Below, piece by piece: positions 36,955-45,456 of a DNA stretch of 64,000 nt; within the stretch, counting starts at the first letter, position 1; each line of letters begins with the position of its first letter. The stretch lies in assembly GCF_014982745.1 (NCBI RefSeq), contig NZ_JADCKA010000002.1:124001-188000 (forward strand). The letters run 5' to 3'. Source of the DNA: Gallibacter intestinalis (lineage in GTDB: Bacteria > Bacillota > Clostridia > Peptostreptococcales > Anaerovoracaceae). Made by a program: the position numbers and the translations under genes. The notes under the pieces are model-generated. The model made no database searches, was not told the DNA's origin, and saw only the letters and a program-made list of their open reading frames with translations.

Positions 36955-38022
36955 ATGAAGGAAACTAATGATTTTACATATCTGGTAACCGCTGATGACA
37001 GCAGCGCCGGCTATGACATTAAAAGTATAATTCGCCGTGAATTTCATTTTTCTTCCCGCCTTATGGGTAAAATTAAAAGAAACCATTGCGTATACTTAAA
37101 CGGTCAGTCGGTGCCCGGATGGATAACCCCAAAACCCGACGATACCATAACTGTAGTTATGCCTGAGGAAAAGAGCAATTTTCCGCCCCAGGATATACCT
37201 ATAAGCGTCGTTTATGAAGACGAGGATATGCTTGTAATCGATAAGCAACCGGGATACATAGTTCATCCCACGGCAAGTCATCCAGAGGACACAATAGCCA
37301 ACGGAATTGCTAAATATTGCATTGATACAAATCAAACCTTTAAACTGAGATTTGTTAACAGACTTGACCGAGATACATCTGGCCTTCTTGTTATCGGAAA
37401 AAATTCCCACTGTCAAAATCAAATATCTCAGCAGATGAAAACAGATAAGGTTGAAAAAATCTACACTGCTTTGGTACATGGCATTATAGATGAGGAAGAA
37501 GGTACCATTGATCTTCCCATAGGAAGGCCTGACGAAATTGGAATCAAAAGAAAAGTTATGCCCAATGGAGCACCTTGTGTGACCCATTACAAAGTGCTAA
37601 AAAGATTTTTTCCAAAGAAAAACTCCATATCAAACCCATTAGATCGAAGCAGTCTTGATATGGAACAGCATAAAAAGTACCTACAATACAAGGATGAATT
37701 TCTTAAGGCTCATCCTGATAAGCAAAAGCTTTACGAATACCTTGCCGCTCACGATGAAGCCAACGATATAGTTCATGAACCGGGTTTTACCCTTTTAAGC
37801 CTAAAACTTGAAACAGGAAGAACTCATCAAATAAGAGTTCATGTAAGTTATATAGGTCATCCCATTGTAGGTGACACATTGTATGGCGGAGCATCAGATA
37901 TCATCAGCAGGCAGGCTCTTCATGCATCCCAATTATCACTTAATCAGCCTGTCACAGGAAAAAGACTTTCTTTTGAAGCACCGCTTCCTGAAGACATAAA
38001 CAAAGCCCTGGAACAGATTTAA
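36955..38022 (+). CDS. RluA-family pseudouridine synthase with a central insertion
   Basis: This protein converts uridines in rRNA or tRNA to pseudouridine. The catalytic aspartate is in RLDRDTSGLLV and the C-terminal GRTHQIRVH is standard. At 355 residues it is longer than usual because a charged stretch of roughly 55-60 residues (about 215-275, with DMEQHKKYLQYKDE and EYLAAHDEANDI) is inserted between the THYKVLKRF strand and the TLLSLKLETG strand. The N-terminus resembles an S4-like region. Its rRNA target is unknown. Confidence 0.9.
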   Translation: MKETNDFTYLVTADDSSAGYDIKSIIRREFHFSSRLMGKIKRNHCVYLNGQSVPGWITPKPDDTITVVMPEEKSNFPPQDIPISVVYEDEDMLVIDKQPGYIVHPTASHPEDTIANGIAKYCIDTNQTFKLRFVNRLDRDTSGLLVIGKNSHCQNQISQQMKTDKVEKIYTALVHGIIDEEEGTIDLPIGRPDEIGIKRKVMPNGAPCVTHYKVLKRFFPKKNSISNPLDRSSLDMEQHKKYLQYKDEFLKAHPDKQKLYEYLAAHDEANDIVHEPGFTLLSLKLETGRTHQIRVHVSYIGHPIVGDTLYGGASDIISRQALHASQLSLNQPVTGKRLSFEAPLPEDINKALEQI

Positions 38023-38050
38023 TTTTAAAATCCACCAGGGCTTTATTTTA
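38002..38050 (+). terminator. Terminator after the pseudouridine synthase gene
   Basis: AAAGCCCTGG (38002-38011) pairs with CCAGGGCTTT (38035-38044), followed by ATTTTATTT. The stem begins within the last codons. It lies between convergent genes. Confidence 0.7.
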
Positions 38051-38899
38051 TTTCTGACCAAAAGCCTTTTCATATCCTTCCTTAACTCTGCCGTTAAAGC
38101 AGGAAAGTATGATTTTCATCGTGTAATCTTCATTTTCATCAAGCCATTTTACTATGGTTTCCACAGCAATATGACATGCATCATCTATAGGATAGCCATA
38201 TACACCCGTTGAAATTGCAGGGAAAGCTATGGAATGTATATCGTTTTTTCTAGCAAGATCCAAGGAATTCCTGTAACAATCAGCCAGTTTTATCGGATCA
38301 CTTTCACTACCTGAATATATTGGCCCTACAGTATGAATTACATATTTAGCTTTTAACTTATAACCCTTAGTTATCTTAGCCTGACCCGTTTCACAGCCAT
38401 TTAACGTTCTGCACTCTGCGAGAAGCTCCGGACCTGCGGCTCTGTGTATGGCACCGTCCACACCTCCGCCGCCTAAAAGCGTTTTGTTAGCTGCATTTAC
38501 TATGGCATCACAATCAAGAACTGTTATATCCCCTTCATCAAGAATTATGCTGCTATTATTTTTCTTCATATCTTTTTTCATTTGATTCACCATCCTTATC
38601 ATTTCCATGGAAATAAATCCGAAATCACCCCAAGGGTCTACGGCTATACCGCTTATATGGTCAGAATTATTTAAAGCCGAAAACAGTTCAAGAATCGGCT
38701 TTTTTATAAGCTCTGTTTTTTCTCCCTTTAAAGCTTCCATTTCACTGGTAAATACGGGAATAACCTCTTCCCCATTATCCAATCTTAGCTTCATAAGTGA
38801 ATATTTTATATCATCACTGGATTCTTGTTTGTTTTGATCAAACACCACAGGCATGAAGATTTCTGCGTTGTTTATAATAAGTCTTTCTGTCAGAGTCAT
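38048..38899 (-). CDS. SseB-domain plus macro-domain protein
   Basis: This 283-residue protein has two parts. Residues 1 to about 110 resemble the SseB/enhanced-serine-sensitivity N-terminal domain ([11 protein letters not shown]..., [17 protein letters not shown]). Residues about 116-283 are a macro domain of the YmdB/TARG1 type with [31 protein letters not shown] and GVYGYP. Such macro domains bind or remove ADP-ribose or hydrolyse O-acetyl-ADP-ribose. The ATG at 38897-38899 has GGAGG upstream. An earlier in-frame ATG is excluded because the -10 box lies inside that stretch. Confidence 0.85.
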   Translation of the reverse strand: MTLTERLIINNAEIFMPVVFDQNKQESSDDIKYSLMKLRLDNGEEVIPVFTSEMEALKGEKTELIKKPILELFSALNNSDHISGIAVDPWGDFGFISMEMIRMVNQMKKDMKKNNSSIILDEGDITVLDCDAIVNAANKTLLGGGGVDGAIHRAAGPELLAECRTLNGCETGQAKITKGYKLKAKYVIHTVGPIYSGSESDPIKLADCYRNSLDLARKNDIHSIAFPAISTGVYGYPIDDACHIAVETIVKWLDENEDYTMKIILSCFNGRVKEGYEKAFGQK

Positions 38900-38943
38900 T
38901 TGATGCCTCCAAGTTATTTTTACGGATATTTTTTCTTTTTTAC

Positions 38944-38952
38944 AGTATATCA
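38944..38952 (-). promoter_or_regulatory. Promoter of the SseB-macro gene (extended -10)
   Basis: The minus strand reads TGATATACT, an extended -10 with TATACT at 38944-38949, about 45 nt upstream of the chosen start. Confidence 0.5.
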
Positions 38953-38988
38953 TATTAAACACTTTTTCTGTTCTTTTTAAGCTACCTG

Positions 38989-38997
38989 TGATAAAAT
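38989..38997 (+). promoter_or_regulatory. Promoter of the metallophosphoesterase gene (extended -10)
   Basis: TGATAAAAT is an extended -10 with TAAAAT at 38992-38997. It covers the in-frame ATG at 38996, which therefore cannot be the start. Confidence 0.5.
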
Positions 38998-39022
38998 GTA
39001 TCCGCTGTTTAGGAGGAAAATA

Positions 39023-39892
39023 TTGAGGACTATATTCAGATTTATAACCGGCATAATAAAATTTGTCGTATGCTTGATTTTTATAATATGCCTGATTGGA
39101 GCAGGAATGGCAGCCTATGCCTTTTATATAGCTCCAGATAGGCTCACAACTGAAGATATAAATGTTGAATCATCTCTCGTAAGCCGTGACATCGATATTG
39201 CGGTAATAGCCGATACTCACTTCGGTGCCGGTTTTGAAGCTGAGGACTTTGATAAAGTCATAGATGAAATCAATGCAGAAGATGTAGATATCGTTTTGTT
39301 CCTCGGCGATTTAATTGATGATTACAACAGATATACCATAGATGATTTCAGTAAAGGAACGGGAGACCCTGCGGTAATTTCGGAAAAACTATCTGAAATT
39401 AACGCTTCTTTGGGCAAATTTGCCGTGTTTGGCAATCATGACTACGGCGGTGGTGCCGAAAATCATTATGAGGACATAATGAATGCAGGCGGCTTTACTG
39501 TACTTAAAAACGAATCCTATGTGCTCCCCGGCACAGGTCTTCGCCTTATCGGCATAGACGACCTTCTACTAGGATACGGTAGTGTATCTATTTCCGAAAG
39601 TGCCACATCGAATATGTATGACCTAATTCTATGCCATGAGCCTGATATTTACGACAAACTCACAGGTGACGATATAGATTTCATGTTTGCTGGCCATACC
39701 CATGGCGGTCAGATAAACATACCATATTTAAGAGATGAATTTCTCCCTTCTTTGGGAAGTAAATATTTAAAGGGCGAGTATTCAGACGGCATATCAACTT
39801 TATATGTCAATCCAGGACTTGGTACTACAAAAATAAAAGCCCGACTTTTCGCCGAGCCTGAGATAACATATCTGCATATTAAAAGTATCTAA
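39023..39892 (+). CDS. Membrane-anchored metallophosphoesterase
   Basis: The 289-residue protein has an N-terminal membrane anchor (about residues 8-33) and calcineurin-like metal motifs in order: DTHFG, GDLIDDY, GNHDYGG, and GHTHGGQ, so it resembles the YkuE/YaeI type that acts at the membrane surface on phospholipid head groups or UDP-sugars. I choose the TTG at 39023 because AGGAGG lies 6 nt upstream, and the ATG at 38996 falls in the -10 box. Confidence 0.85.
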   Translation: MRTIFRFITGIIKFVVCLIFIICLIGAGMAAYAFYIAPDRLTTEDINVESSLVSRDIDIAVIADTHFGAGFEAEDFDKVIDEINAEDVDIVLFLGDLIDDYNRYTIDDFSKGTGDPAVISEKLSEINASLGKFAVFGNHDYGGGAENHYEDIMNAGGFTVLKNESYVLPGTGLRLIGIDDLLLGYGSVSISESATSNMYDLILCHEPDIYDKLTGDDIDFMFAGHTHGGQINIPYLRDEFLPSLGSKYLKGEYSDGISTLYVNPGLGTTKIKARLFAEPEITYLHIKSI

Positions 39893-39900
39893 TTTATTTT

Positions 39901-40365
39901 TTAATCTAATGGACCGGATTTAATTTCCGGTTCTTTTTTTCCTTTAAGTACAGCATATATAGTATATCCGATGGAAAAACACATTACTATAGCCATATAT
40001 GATAAGAAATTAGGCATACTTAATATATCCATATAAATTTGAACAAAAAAGCTACTATCAAATATAAATGGAGCAAACACTATAAGTTCCATTATAATTG
40101 TAACTGCAATTGGTAATATGGCAGCTATTTTGTTGTTATCAATAAGTCTCTTAATAGTCCAGCATATAAACAGCACCAGTACTCCAGAAACTATATTTAT
40201 TACAATAGCCATGCCTATTAATCTAATGATATTAAGATCTCTATTGAATGCCTCAGTAACAGCATCTGAAGCCGATGAAAGAAGTGTTAAAACAAATATA
40301 AATATTACAATCGACAATACAAATAATGCAGAATAAATCAATGTTTTTTTACTCTTGTCCTTCAT
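39901..40365 (-). CDS. Four-helix membrane protein, paralogue of the preceding gene
   Basis: I do not recognise this 154-residue protein. It has four predicted membrane helices, at about residues 8-30, 45-70, 80-105 and 115-140, and a short charged tail (KGKKEPEIKSGPLD). It is clearly related to the neighbouring 113-residue protein over its last three helices; both share ASD near the second helix, (A/G)ILPI(V/A)(I/V)T, and CF(A/S)IGYTIY. The start codon overlaps the stop of that gene by 4 nt, so the pair is cotranscribed and coupled. A rho-independent terminator for the convergent gene lies inside the last codons. Confidence 0.65.
   Translation of the reverse strand: MKDKSKKTLIYSALFVLSIVIFIFVLTLLSSASDAVTEAFNRDLNIIRLIGMAIVINIVSGVLVLFICWTIKRLIDNNKIAAILPIAVTIIMELIVFAPFIFDSSFFVQIYMDILSMPNFLSYMAIVMCFSIGYTIYAVLKGKKEPEIKSGPLD
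39913..39942 (+). terminator. Terminator of the metallophosphoesterase gene, inside a convergent reading frame
   Basis: ACCGGA (39913-39918) pairs with TCCGGT (39926-39931), followed by a T-rich tail at 39932-39942. It overlaps the last codons of the minus-strand membrane protein gene. Confidence 0.65.
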
Positions 40366-40703
40366 TTCACTCTCTCCCTTCCCTTACGCAAAATGATGCA
40401 GCTATAAATTGTATAGCCAATGGCAAAGCACATAATCACCGCAATACACGGAAAATAGGTAGGCCAAGTCATAGCTACAAATAACTGACCAACAACTGGA
40501 CCCGAAATGTTAAAAACATAAAATAGAACATATGATAGTTCGATCAATAGAGTAATAACAATAGGTAAAATGCCTGCTAACCTACTTATATCTACCATTT
40601 TCTTAACGGACCACATGATAAATAGTATAAAAACTGCAGATATAAGATTCAGAGTAACAAATCTTAAAAACATCATTTTATAGTAACTAAAGTCTGATCC
40701 CAA
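40362..40703 (-). CDS. Small membrane protein, probably N-terminally truncated paralogue
   Basis: This 113-residue protein, of unknown function, has three predicted membrane helices and aligns with the last three helices of the 154-residue neighbour. The only start I can find is the TTG at 40701-40703, and it lacks a convincing ribosome binding site. Similarity to the paralogue (ASD and following) continues upstream of this TTG, up to a stop codon inside proC, so the first membrane helix has probably been lost. It starts 26 nt after proC. It may be a decaying duplicate. Confidence 0.5.
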   Translation of the reverse strand: MGSDFSYYKMMFLRFVTLNLISAVFILFIMWSVKKMVDISRLAGILPIVITLLIELSYVLFYVFNISGPVVGQLFVAMTWPTYFPCIAVIMCFAIGYTIYSCIILRKGRERVK

Positions 40704-40729
40704 TATATCCGATGCCCTATTATTGATTT

Positions 40730-41506
40730 TTAACCTTCTATCGCATCAATTGCATCAATTACCGCGCCTCTAAAGGCATTTCTCTCAAGAGCCGCAACAC
40801 CCTTTATCGTTGTGCCGCCCGGCGAGCAAACTGCATCCTTCATGGCACCGGGATGTTCACCTTTTGCAAGATAAAGAGCACCTACACCTTTAATCATCTG
40901 CGCAGCAAGTCTATATGAAGCGGCTCTGTTTAGACCGTGTTTTACCGCAGCGTCTCCTAAAGCTTCCAGATACATTTCTGTAAATGCCGGGCCGCATCCT
41001 GCCACAGTTCCTGCAACGGAAACATGTTCTGTTTCAATGAATTCAAGTAAAGCCACTTTGCCAAAGATTTCTTTAAAGGTATTCAGCTCATCATCGCTTA
41101 GTGAATGGGTCTGTTCACATACCATTACTCCTTCACCGGTACATATAGGAGTATTCGGCACTGTGGAAATATGATGAGTACCTGAAGCCAATATTTCTTC
41201 ATAGTCATCAAAGAATACGCCTGCTGCAATGGAAACAACCAACTTATCCTTAAGCTCTTCTGATACTGCACCTGCCACTTCCTTCATCTGATATGGTTTT
41301 ACAGCAAGAACTACGATATCACAGCTTTCTGCAACCTCTTTGTTGTCATAACATGGATTTATGCCAAGTTTTCCGGTATTTTTGGCGAGTTTTTCCTTAT
41401 CTCTGGCCGAAGCATATATATCCGAAGGTGCCATAACCTTTTTTTCCACAAGACCCTGAGCAATAGCCTGAGCCATATTTCCGTAACCGATAAATCCTAG
41501 TTTCAT
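40730..41506 (-). CDS. proC: Pyrroline-5-carboxylate reductase
   Basis: The 258-residue enzyme reduces pyrroline-5-carboxylate to proline with NAD(P)H. It has the N-terminal dinucleotide fold KLGFIGYGNMAQAIAQG, VLAVKPYQM in the centre, and the C-terminal signature H-P-G-A-M-K-D-A-V-C-S-P-G-G-T-T-I-K-G. AAGGA upstream supports the ATG. Confidence 0.96.
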   Translation of the reverse strand: MKLGFIGYGNMAQAIAQGLVEKKVMAPSDIYASARDKEKLAKNTGKLGINPCYDNKEVAESCDIVVLAVKPYQMKEVAGAVSEELKDKLVVSIAAGVFFDDYEEILASGTHHISTVPNTPICTGEGVMVCEQTHSLSDDELNTFKEIFGKVALLEFIETEHVSVAGTVAGCGPAFTEMYLEALGDAAVKHGLNRAASYRLAAQMIKGVGALYLAKGEHPGAMKDAVCSPGGTTIKGVAALERNAFRGAVIDAIDAIEG

Positions 41507-41538
41507 AATATATCCGTCCTTTCCTTCAAATAATTTTT

Positions 41539-42498
41539 TTATTTATTACTTTCAATCTGCTGCGGCACCACAAAGTCCACAGCACCTGGAACTATCTCAA
41601 ATTCTATTTCCTTTGCCTTGGTAAGCTCACCGTCAGTACTGAATGTAAAAGGCTCACCGTTCGCCGTTATCTTAAGGGTTTTTGCCTTTCTATATATAAT
41701 TAGCTTATCTGCTCCCTTTGCATTAAGATGTTCACCCTTAGCATATTTAGGAAATAACTGAATAAATCTCCTTCTGCTGCATTTTCTTATAAGACTTATG
41801 TCCATAAAACCGTCATCGGTTAAAGCCTTAGGTACACCTTTGACGCCGCCTCCGCAAAAGCAACCGTTTGCTATGGCAATAAGCAGCATTTTTCCGTCAA
41901 ACACCTTTCCGTCTTCAAATTCAACTTTAAGATCAGCGCCCTTCATTTTAACCAGCATAGCAGCAACCCCTGCCAGATATGCCATTGAGCCGGAAATAAG
42001 CGGCTTTTTCTTTAATTTGCCTGCCATTTCCACCACATTACAGTCAAAACCTATATTGAACATATTTATGCAATATCTGCTGCATGAAAAGCCCTGTCGT
42101 TTCCATGTATAACGGATTACGTCTGTTTTTACTGTATCTGCAGTCATCTGATATTCAAGATTTCTAAAAAGCTCAACATCACCGAAATTGCGTACAAAAT
42201 CATTTCCCGTTCCCATGGGTATAACTGCCAATTCCATATTATCGTGACCTATAATTGCATTTAAAATTTCATTGGCAGTGCCATCTCCGCCACAGGCATA
42301 AAGTCTGATTTTAGTATCCACATCATTGTTTTTAATAAGCTGCGATGTAAATACCTGTGCATCAAGTTCTTCCTTTGTTTCATATATTTCCGTATCTAAG
42401 GAAAGCCTCTGACTTATATTTTCAATTTGCTCTCTCATTCCAATGGCCTGTCCCTGACCTGCCGCCGGATTAAGCAAAAAAACATGTTTTCTATTCAT
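41539..42498 (-). CDS. Diacylglycerol kinase-like lipid kinase
   Basis: The 319-residue protein belongs to the YegS/DgkB group. The N-terminus reads HVFLLNPAAGQGQA, followed by the nucleotide-binding GGDGTANEILNAI and PMGTGNDFVRN, then a beta-rich C-terminal domain with GMLLIAIANGCFCGGG-like residues. It probably phosphorylates diacylglycerol or a related lipid in phospholipid turnover. GAGAGG lies upstream of the ATG. It faces the M29 gene across a promoter region. Confidence 0.88.
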   Translation of the reverse strand: MNRKHVFLLNPAAGQGQAIGMREQIENISQRLSLDTEIYETKEELDAQVFTSQLIKNNDVDTKIRLYACGGDGTANEILNAIIGHDNMELAVIPMGTGNDFVRNFGDVELFRNLEYQMTADTVKTDVIRYTWKRQGFSCSRYCINMFNIGFDCNVVEMAGKLKKKPLISGSMAYLAGVAAMLVKMKGADLKVEFEDGKVFDGKMLLIAIANGCFCGGGVKGVPKALTDDGFMDISLIRKCSRRRFIQLFPKYAKGEHLNAKGADKLIIYRKAKTLKITANGEPFTFSTDGELTKAKEIEFEIVPGAVDFVVPQQIESNK

Positions 42499-42561
42499 AT
42501 TTATAACCTCTCATATCTTTTCTATTTTATATTGAATTCGTTTAAAATACAACTTCATATA

Positions 42562-42590
42562 TTGCACCTGACTTCTGCCGGCGGTATAAT
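42562..42590 (+). promoter_or_regulatory. Promoter of the M29 aminopeptidase gene
   Basis: TTGCAC (42562-42567), a 17-nt spacer and TATAAT (42585-42590) form a near-consensus promoter with a predicted start near 42597. Confidence 0.7.
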
Positions 42591-42620
42591 TTATTGGTAT
42601 ATGAAAGCGAGGGTATAAAT

Positions 42621-43733
42621 ATGGACGATAGAATAAAAAAACTTTCAAATCTTCTGGTTAACTATTCAACTTCAATTCAGCCGGGAGAAAAGGTACTGAT
42701 AAACTATGAGGGCAGAGAAACACTACCTCTCATAAGACAGCTTATAAAGGATATATACAAAGTAGGCGGACTTCCTTATGTGGAAAGCAGCGAATCATCC
42801 GTAACAAGGGAAATTCTTTTAGGTGCTTCTACAGAACAGATAGAAATGTACAGCAAGCATCAGCTGGAATTTATGAAGGAAATGGATGCTTACATTGGTG
42901 TCAGAGGAAGTGCCAATACATCTGAGCTATCAGATGTTCCATCATCTCAGCTCAATATGTATAACACCCTTACTCAGCCTGTCTTAGACCAGCGTGTCAA
43001 CGAAACAAAATGGGTGATTTTAAGATTTCCAAACAGCTCCATGGCTCAGCTTGCAGGCACAAGTCTTGAAGCCTTTGAGGACTTCTATTATCAGGTATGC
43101 ACCCTTGATTACAGCAAAATGGATAAAGCAATGGACAATCTCGTGGAACTGATGAATAAAACCGATAAAGTAAGAATTACAGGACCGGGTACTGATCTCA
43201 CTTTTTCCATTAAAAATATTCCTGCAGTAAAATGTTCCGGAGGCTGTAACATTCCTGACGGAGAAGTCTATACAGCACCGGTAAAAGACAGCATGAACGG
43301 CATAATAAGCTATAATACACCAAGTGAAGAACAGGGCTTTACCTACGAAAATATCGTTTTTGAAATTAAAGACGGTAAAATCATAAAAGCAACTGCCAAC
43401 GATACAGACAGAATTAATGAACTTTTGGATACCGATGAAGGCGCTAGATATTTCGGAGAATTTTCCTTCGGTCTAAATCCTTACATATTGGACCCTATGA
43501 AGGATACGCTTTTTGACGAAAAGATATGCGGTTCCTTTCATCTTACACCGGGAATGTGCTATGAAGATGCTCCAAACGGAAATAACAGTGCCGTACATTG
43601 GGATCTAGTAAACATTCAAAGACCTGAATACGGCGGCGGTGAAATTTACTTTGACGATGTTCTTATTAGAAAGGATGGCAGATTTGTAATTCCTGAATTG
43701 GAATGTCTGAATCCTGAAAATTTATCCGACTAA
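42621..43733 (+). CDS. M29-family aminopeptidase
   Basis: The 370-residue protein corresponds to thermophilic/M29 metallo-aminopeptidases (AmpS/PepS). It has the N-terminal LVNYSTSIQPGEKVLI, the metal-binding glutamates and histidines of the second half (NIPDGEVYTAP, GEFSFGLNP, SFHLTPG, and AVHWDLV), and matches the family's single-domain length. The ATG at 42621 has GAGGG upstream; an in-frame TTG 27 nt earlier lies next to the transcription start and is unlikely. It is monocistronic with a strong terminator. Confidence 0.9.
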   Translation: MDDRIKKLSNLLVNYSTSIQPGEKVLINYEGRETLPLIRQLIKDIYKVGGLPYVESSESSVTREILLGASTEQIEMYSKHQLEFMKEMDAYIGVRGSANTSELSDVPSSQLNMYNTLTQPVLDQRVNETKWVILRFPNSSMAQLAGTSLEAFEDFYYQVCTLDYSKMDKAMDNLVELMNKTDKVRITGPGTDLTFSIKNIPAVKCSGGCNIPDGEVYTAPVKDSMNGIISYNTPSEEQGFTYENIVFEIKDGKIIKATANDTDRINELLDTDEGARYFGEFSFGLNPYILDPMKDTLFDEKICGSFHLTPGMCYEDAPNGNNSAVHWDLVNIQRPEYGGGEIYFDDVLIRKDGRFVIPELECLNPENLSD

Positions 43734-43790
43734 AAAAATACGGCGATTAGCTTTGCGCTTTTCGCCGTATTCTCATTTTTTTCTGTTGTC
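43732..43790. terminator. Bidirectional terminator
   Basis: AATACGGCG pairs with CGCCGTATT (43737-43745 with 43763-43771), with an A-run before and a T-run (43776-43790) after. It serves the M29 gene and the convergent small membrane protein gene. Confidence 0.75.
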
Positions 43791-43793
43791 AAA

Positions 43794-44135
43794 TTATTTC
43801 TTTTTTCTTGCGGCATTACCCGCCACCGCCGCTATGGCAACACATATGCCCAGAACAACAATTATTCCTCCGAAAACCAACAAAGTATCCGTTGGAATTG
43901 AAAGATTTTTCTGCAGCTTTTCTGAAGCTGATGGATCAACATTCTCAACATCCACCTGGTCCTTAGTAACCTTATCCTCTTCTACCTGCTGCACTTCTTC
44001 TGCTGCATAGACTACGGTATATGTACCGAAGCTTAGGTCATGTCCTCCCTTGACTGAAAATATCTGAAAAAACATCAGTGTCATAAAGAGAATTGCCACG
44101 GCAATCAGTTTGGTTGTCATTTTGCCTGTATACAT
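43794..44135 (-). CDS. Small exported membrane protein of unknown function
   Basis: I do not recognise this 113-residue protein. It has an N-terminal signal-like hydrophobic segment (about residues 9-28) ending near VYAAEE, a Glu/Asp/Lys/Val-rich linker of about 35 residues, a single C-terminal membrane helix (about 84-107) and a basic tail NAARKKK. The layout, signal peptide then polar stretch then anchor, means the linker faces outside. There is no LPxTG. It starts 28 nt after pdp, so it may be the last gene of the deoB-pdp unit. Confidence 0.6.
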   Translation of the reverse strand: MYTGKMTTKLIAVAILFMTLMFFQIFSVKGGHDLSFGTYTVVYAAEEVQQVEEDKVTKDQVDVENVDPSASEKLQKNLSIPTDTLLVFGGIIVVLGICVAIAAVAGNAARKKK

Positions 44136-44163
44136 AAACCACCGTTCCTACTAGTCTGATTAA

Positions 44164-45450
44164 CTATTTTATTTTAATATAATCCCAACAGTTAGTCAAT
44201 TTATAAATGGCTTCTTGAGCCTTATCTTCATCTGATGCATAGAGTAGGGCGATAGCATCATCGGGCTCTACAGTGTCTCCTGCTTTTTTATTAAGCAAGA
44301 TACCTGCACCCGGATCAACTTTCTCACCTTTTTTTGTTCTTCCTGCGCCACATATCTGAGAAGCAGTTCCAACAGCCAATGCACTGATATGTCTTATTTG
44401 GGATTTATCAATAATTCCTACATCTTTTCCTTTTATTTCCCTTTTTACAGCTGCCACAGGCAAAAGAGAAATATCATCGATTACATTTACATCTCCGCCC
44501 TGTCTTATAATGAACTCTCTAAATTTTTCAAAGGCTCTTCCCGAGCTTATCATCTCTTCGGCAATTCTTTCTCCCTCTGCTACAGTCTCTGCAATTCCAC
44601 CCAAATATATCATTCTTCCGGCCATTTCAACGGTGCTCTTAAACATATCCTCTGGACCATTACCCTTTAAGGTTTTTATTGCTTCTGCTATTTCAAGGCT
44701 ATTACCGACACAATTTCCCAAAGGCTGATCCATATCGGAAATCAATGCATCTGTTCTTTTACCATTTTTTTCACCTATCATTATCATAAGCTTTGCGAGG
44801 TTTTCTGCATCTTCCTTTGTTTTCATCAATGCACCATCGCCATATTTTACATCTAAAAGAACAGCATCGCTTCCCATGGCAAGTTTTTTGCTCATTATGC
44901 TTGAAGCTATAAGAGCAGGTACATCCACCGTCGATGTAACATCTCTCAAAGCATAAATCATTTTATCCGCTTTCGCTATTTCCTCCGACTGGCTGATAAT
45001 TGACAAACCGATTTCGTTAACATTTGCCTTAAATTCATCCATTGGTATATCCGTTCTAAAGCCGGGAACAGATTCTAACTTGTCTATGGTGCCTCCTGTA
45101 AATCCGAGGCCTCTTCCGCTCATTTTGGCTATTTTAACACCGGCAGCAGCAGCAACTGGACAAGCTGTCAAAGACAACTTATCTCCGACACCTCCGGAGC
45201 TGTGCTTATCAACCTTATTTCCTTTAATATCCGTAAGGTCAATTACTTCTCCGCTGTTTTTCATGGCATCCGTAAGGATATATATTTCATCCTCATCCAT
45301 TCCGTTAAAATATATTGCCATCAAAAGTGCGGACATCTGATAATCAGGAATATCTCCATTTACATATCCGTCTATTAGATCTCGTATTTGCTGCTCTGAG
45401 AGCTTTTCACCGTTTTTCTTTTTCGCGATAATATCAGTCATGCTAAACAT
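44164..45450 (-). CDS. pdp: Pyrimidine-nucleoside phosphorylase
   Basis: The 428-residue enzyme splits uridine, thymidine or deoxyuridine with phosphate into base and (deoxy)ribose 1-phosphate. It has the family motif KVDKHSSGGVGDKLSL and KMSGRGLGFTGGTIDKLES, and the N-terminal helices MTDIIAKKKNGEKLSEQQIRDLI. Length suits pyrimidine-nucleoside or thymidine phosphorylase; Firmicutes members usually have the broader specificity. It starts just after deoB with GGAG 9 nt upstream of the ATG. Confidence 0.95.
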   Translation of the reverse strand: MFSMTDIIAKKKNGEKLSEQQIRDLIDGYVNGDIPDYQMSALLMAIYFNGMDEDEIYILTDAMKNSGEVIDLTDIKGNKVDKHSSGGVGDKLSLTACPVAAAAGVKIAKMSGRGLGFTGGTIDKLESVPGFRTDIPMDEFKANVNEIGLSIISQSEEIAKADKMIYALRDVTSTVDVPALIASSIMSKKLAMGSDAVLLDVKYGDGALMKTKEDAENLAKLMIMIGEKNGKRTDALISDMDQPLGNCVGNSLEIAEAIKTLKGNGPEDMFKSTVEMAGRMIYLGGIAETVAEGERIAEEMISSGRAFEKFREFIIRQGGDVNVIDDISLLPVAAVKREIKGKDVGIIDKSQIRHISALAVGTASQICGAGRTKKGEKVDPGAGILLNKKAGDTVEPDDAIALLYASDEDKAQEAIYKLTNCWDYIKIK

Positions 45451-45456
45451 AAAGCA

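Noticed and set aside
42499-42620. A riboswitch in the leader of the M29 gene
   Set aside because: The leader after the predicted start is only about 24 nt and contains just the ribosome binding site.
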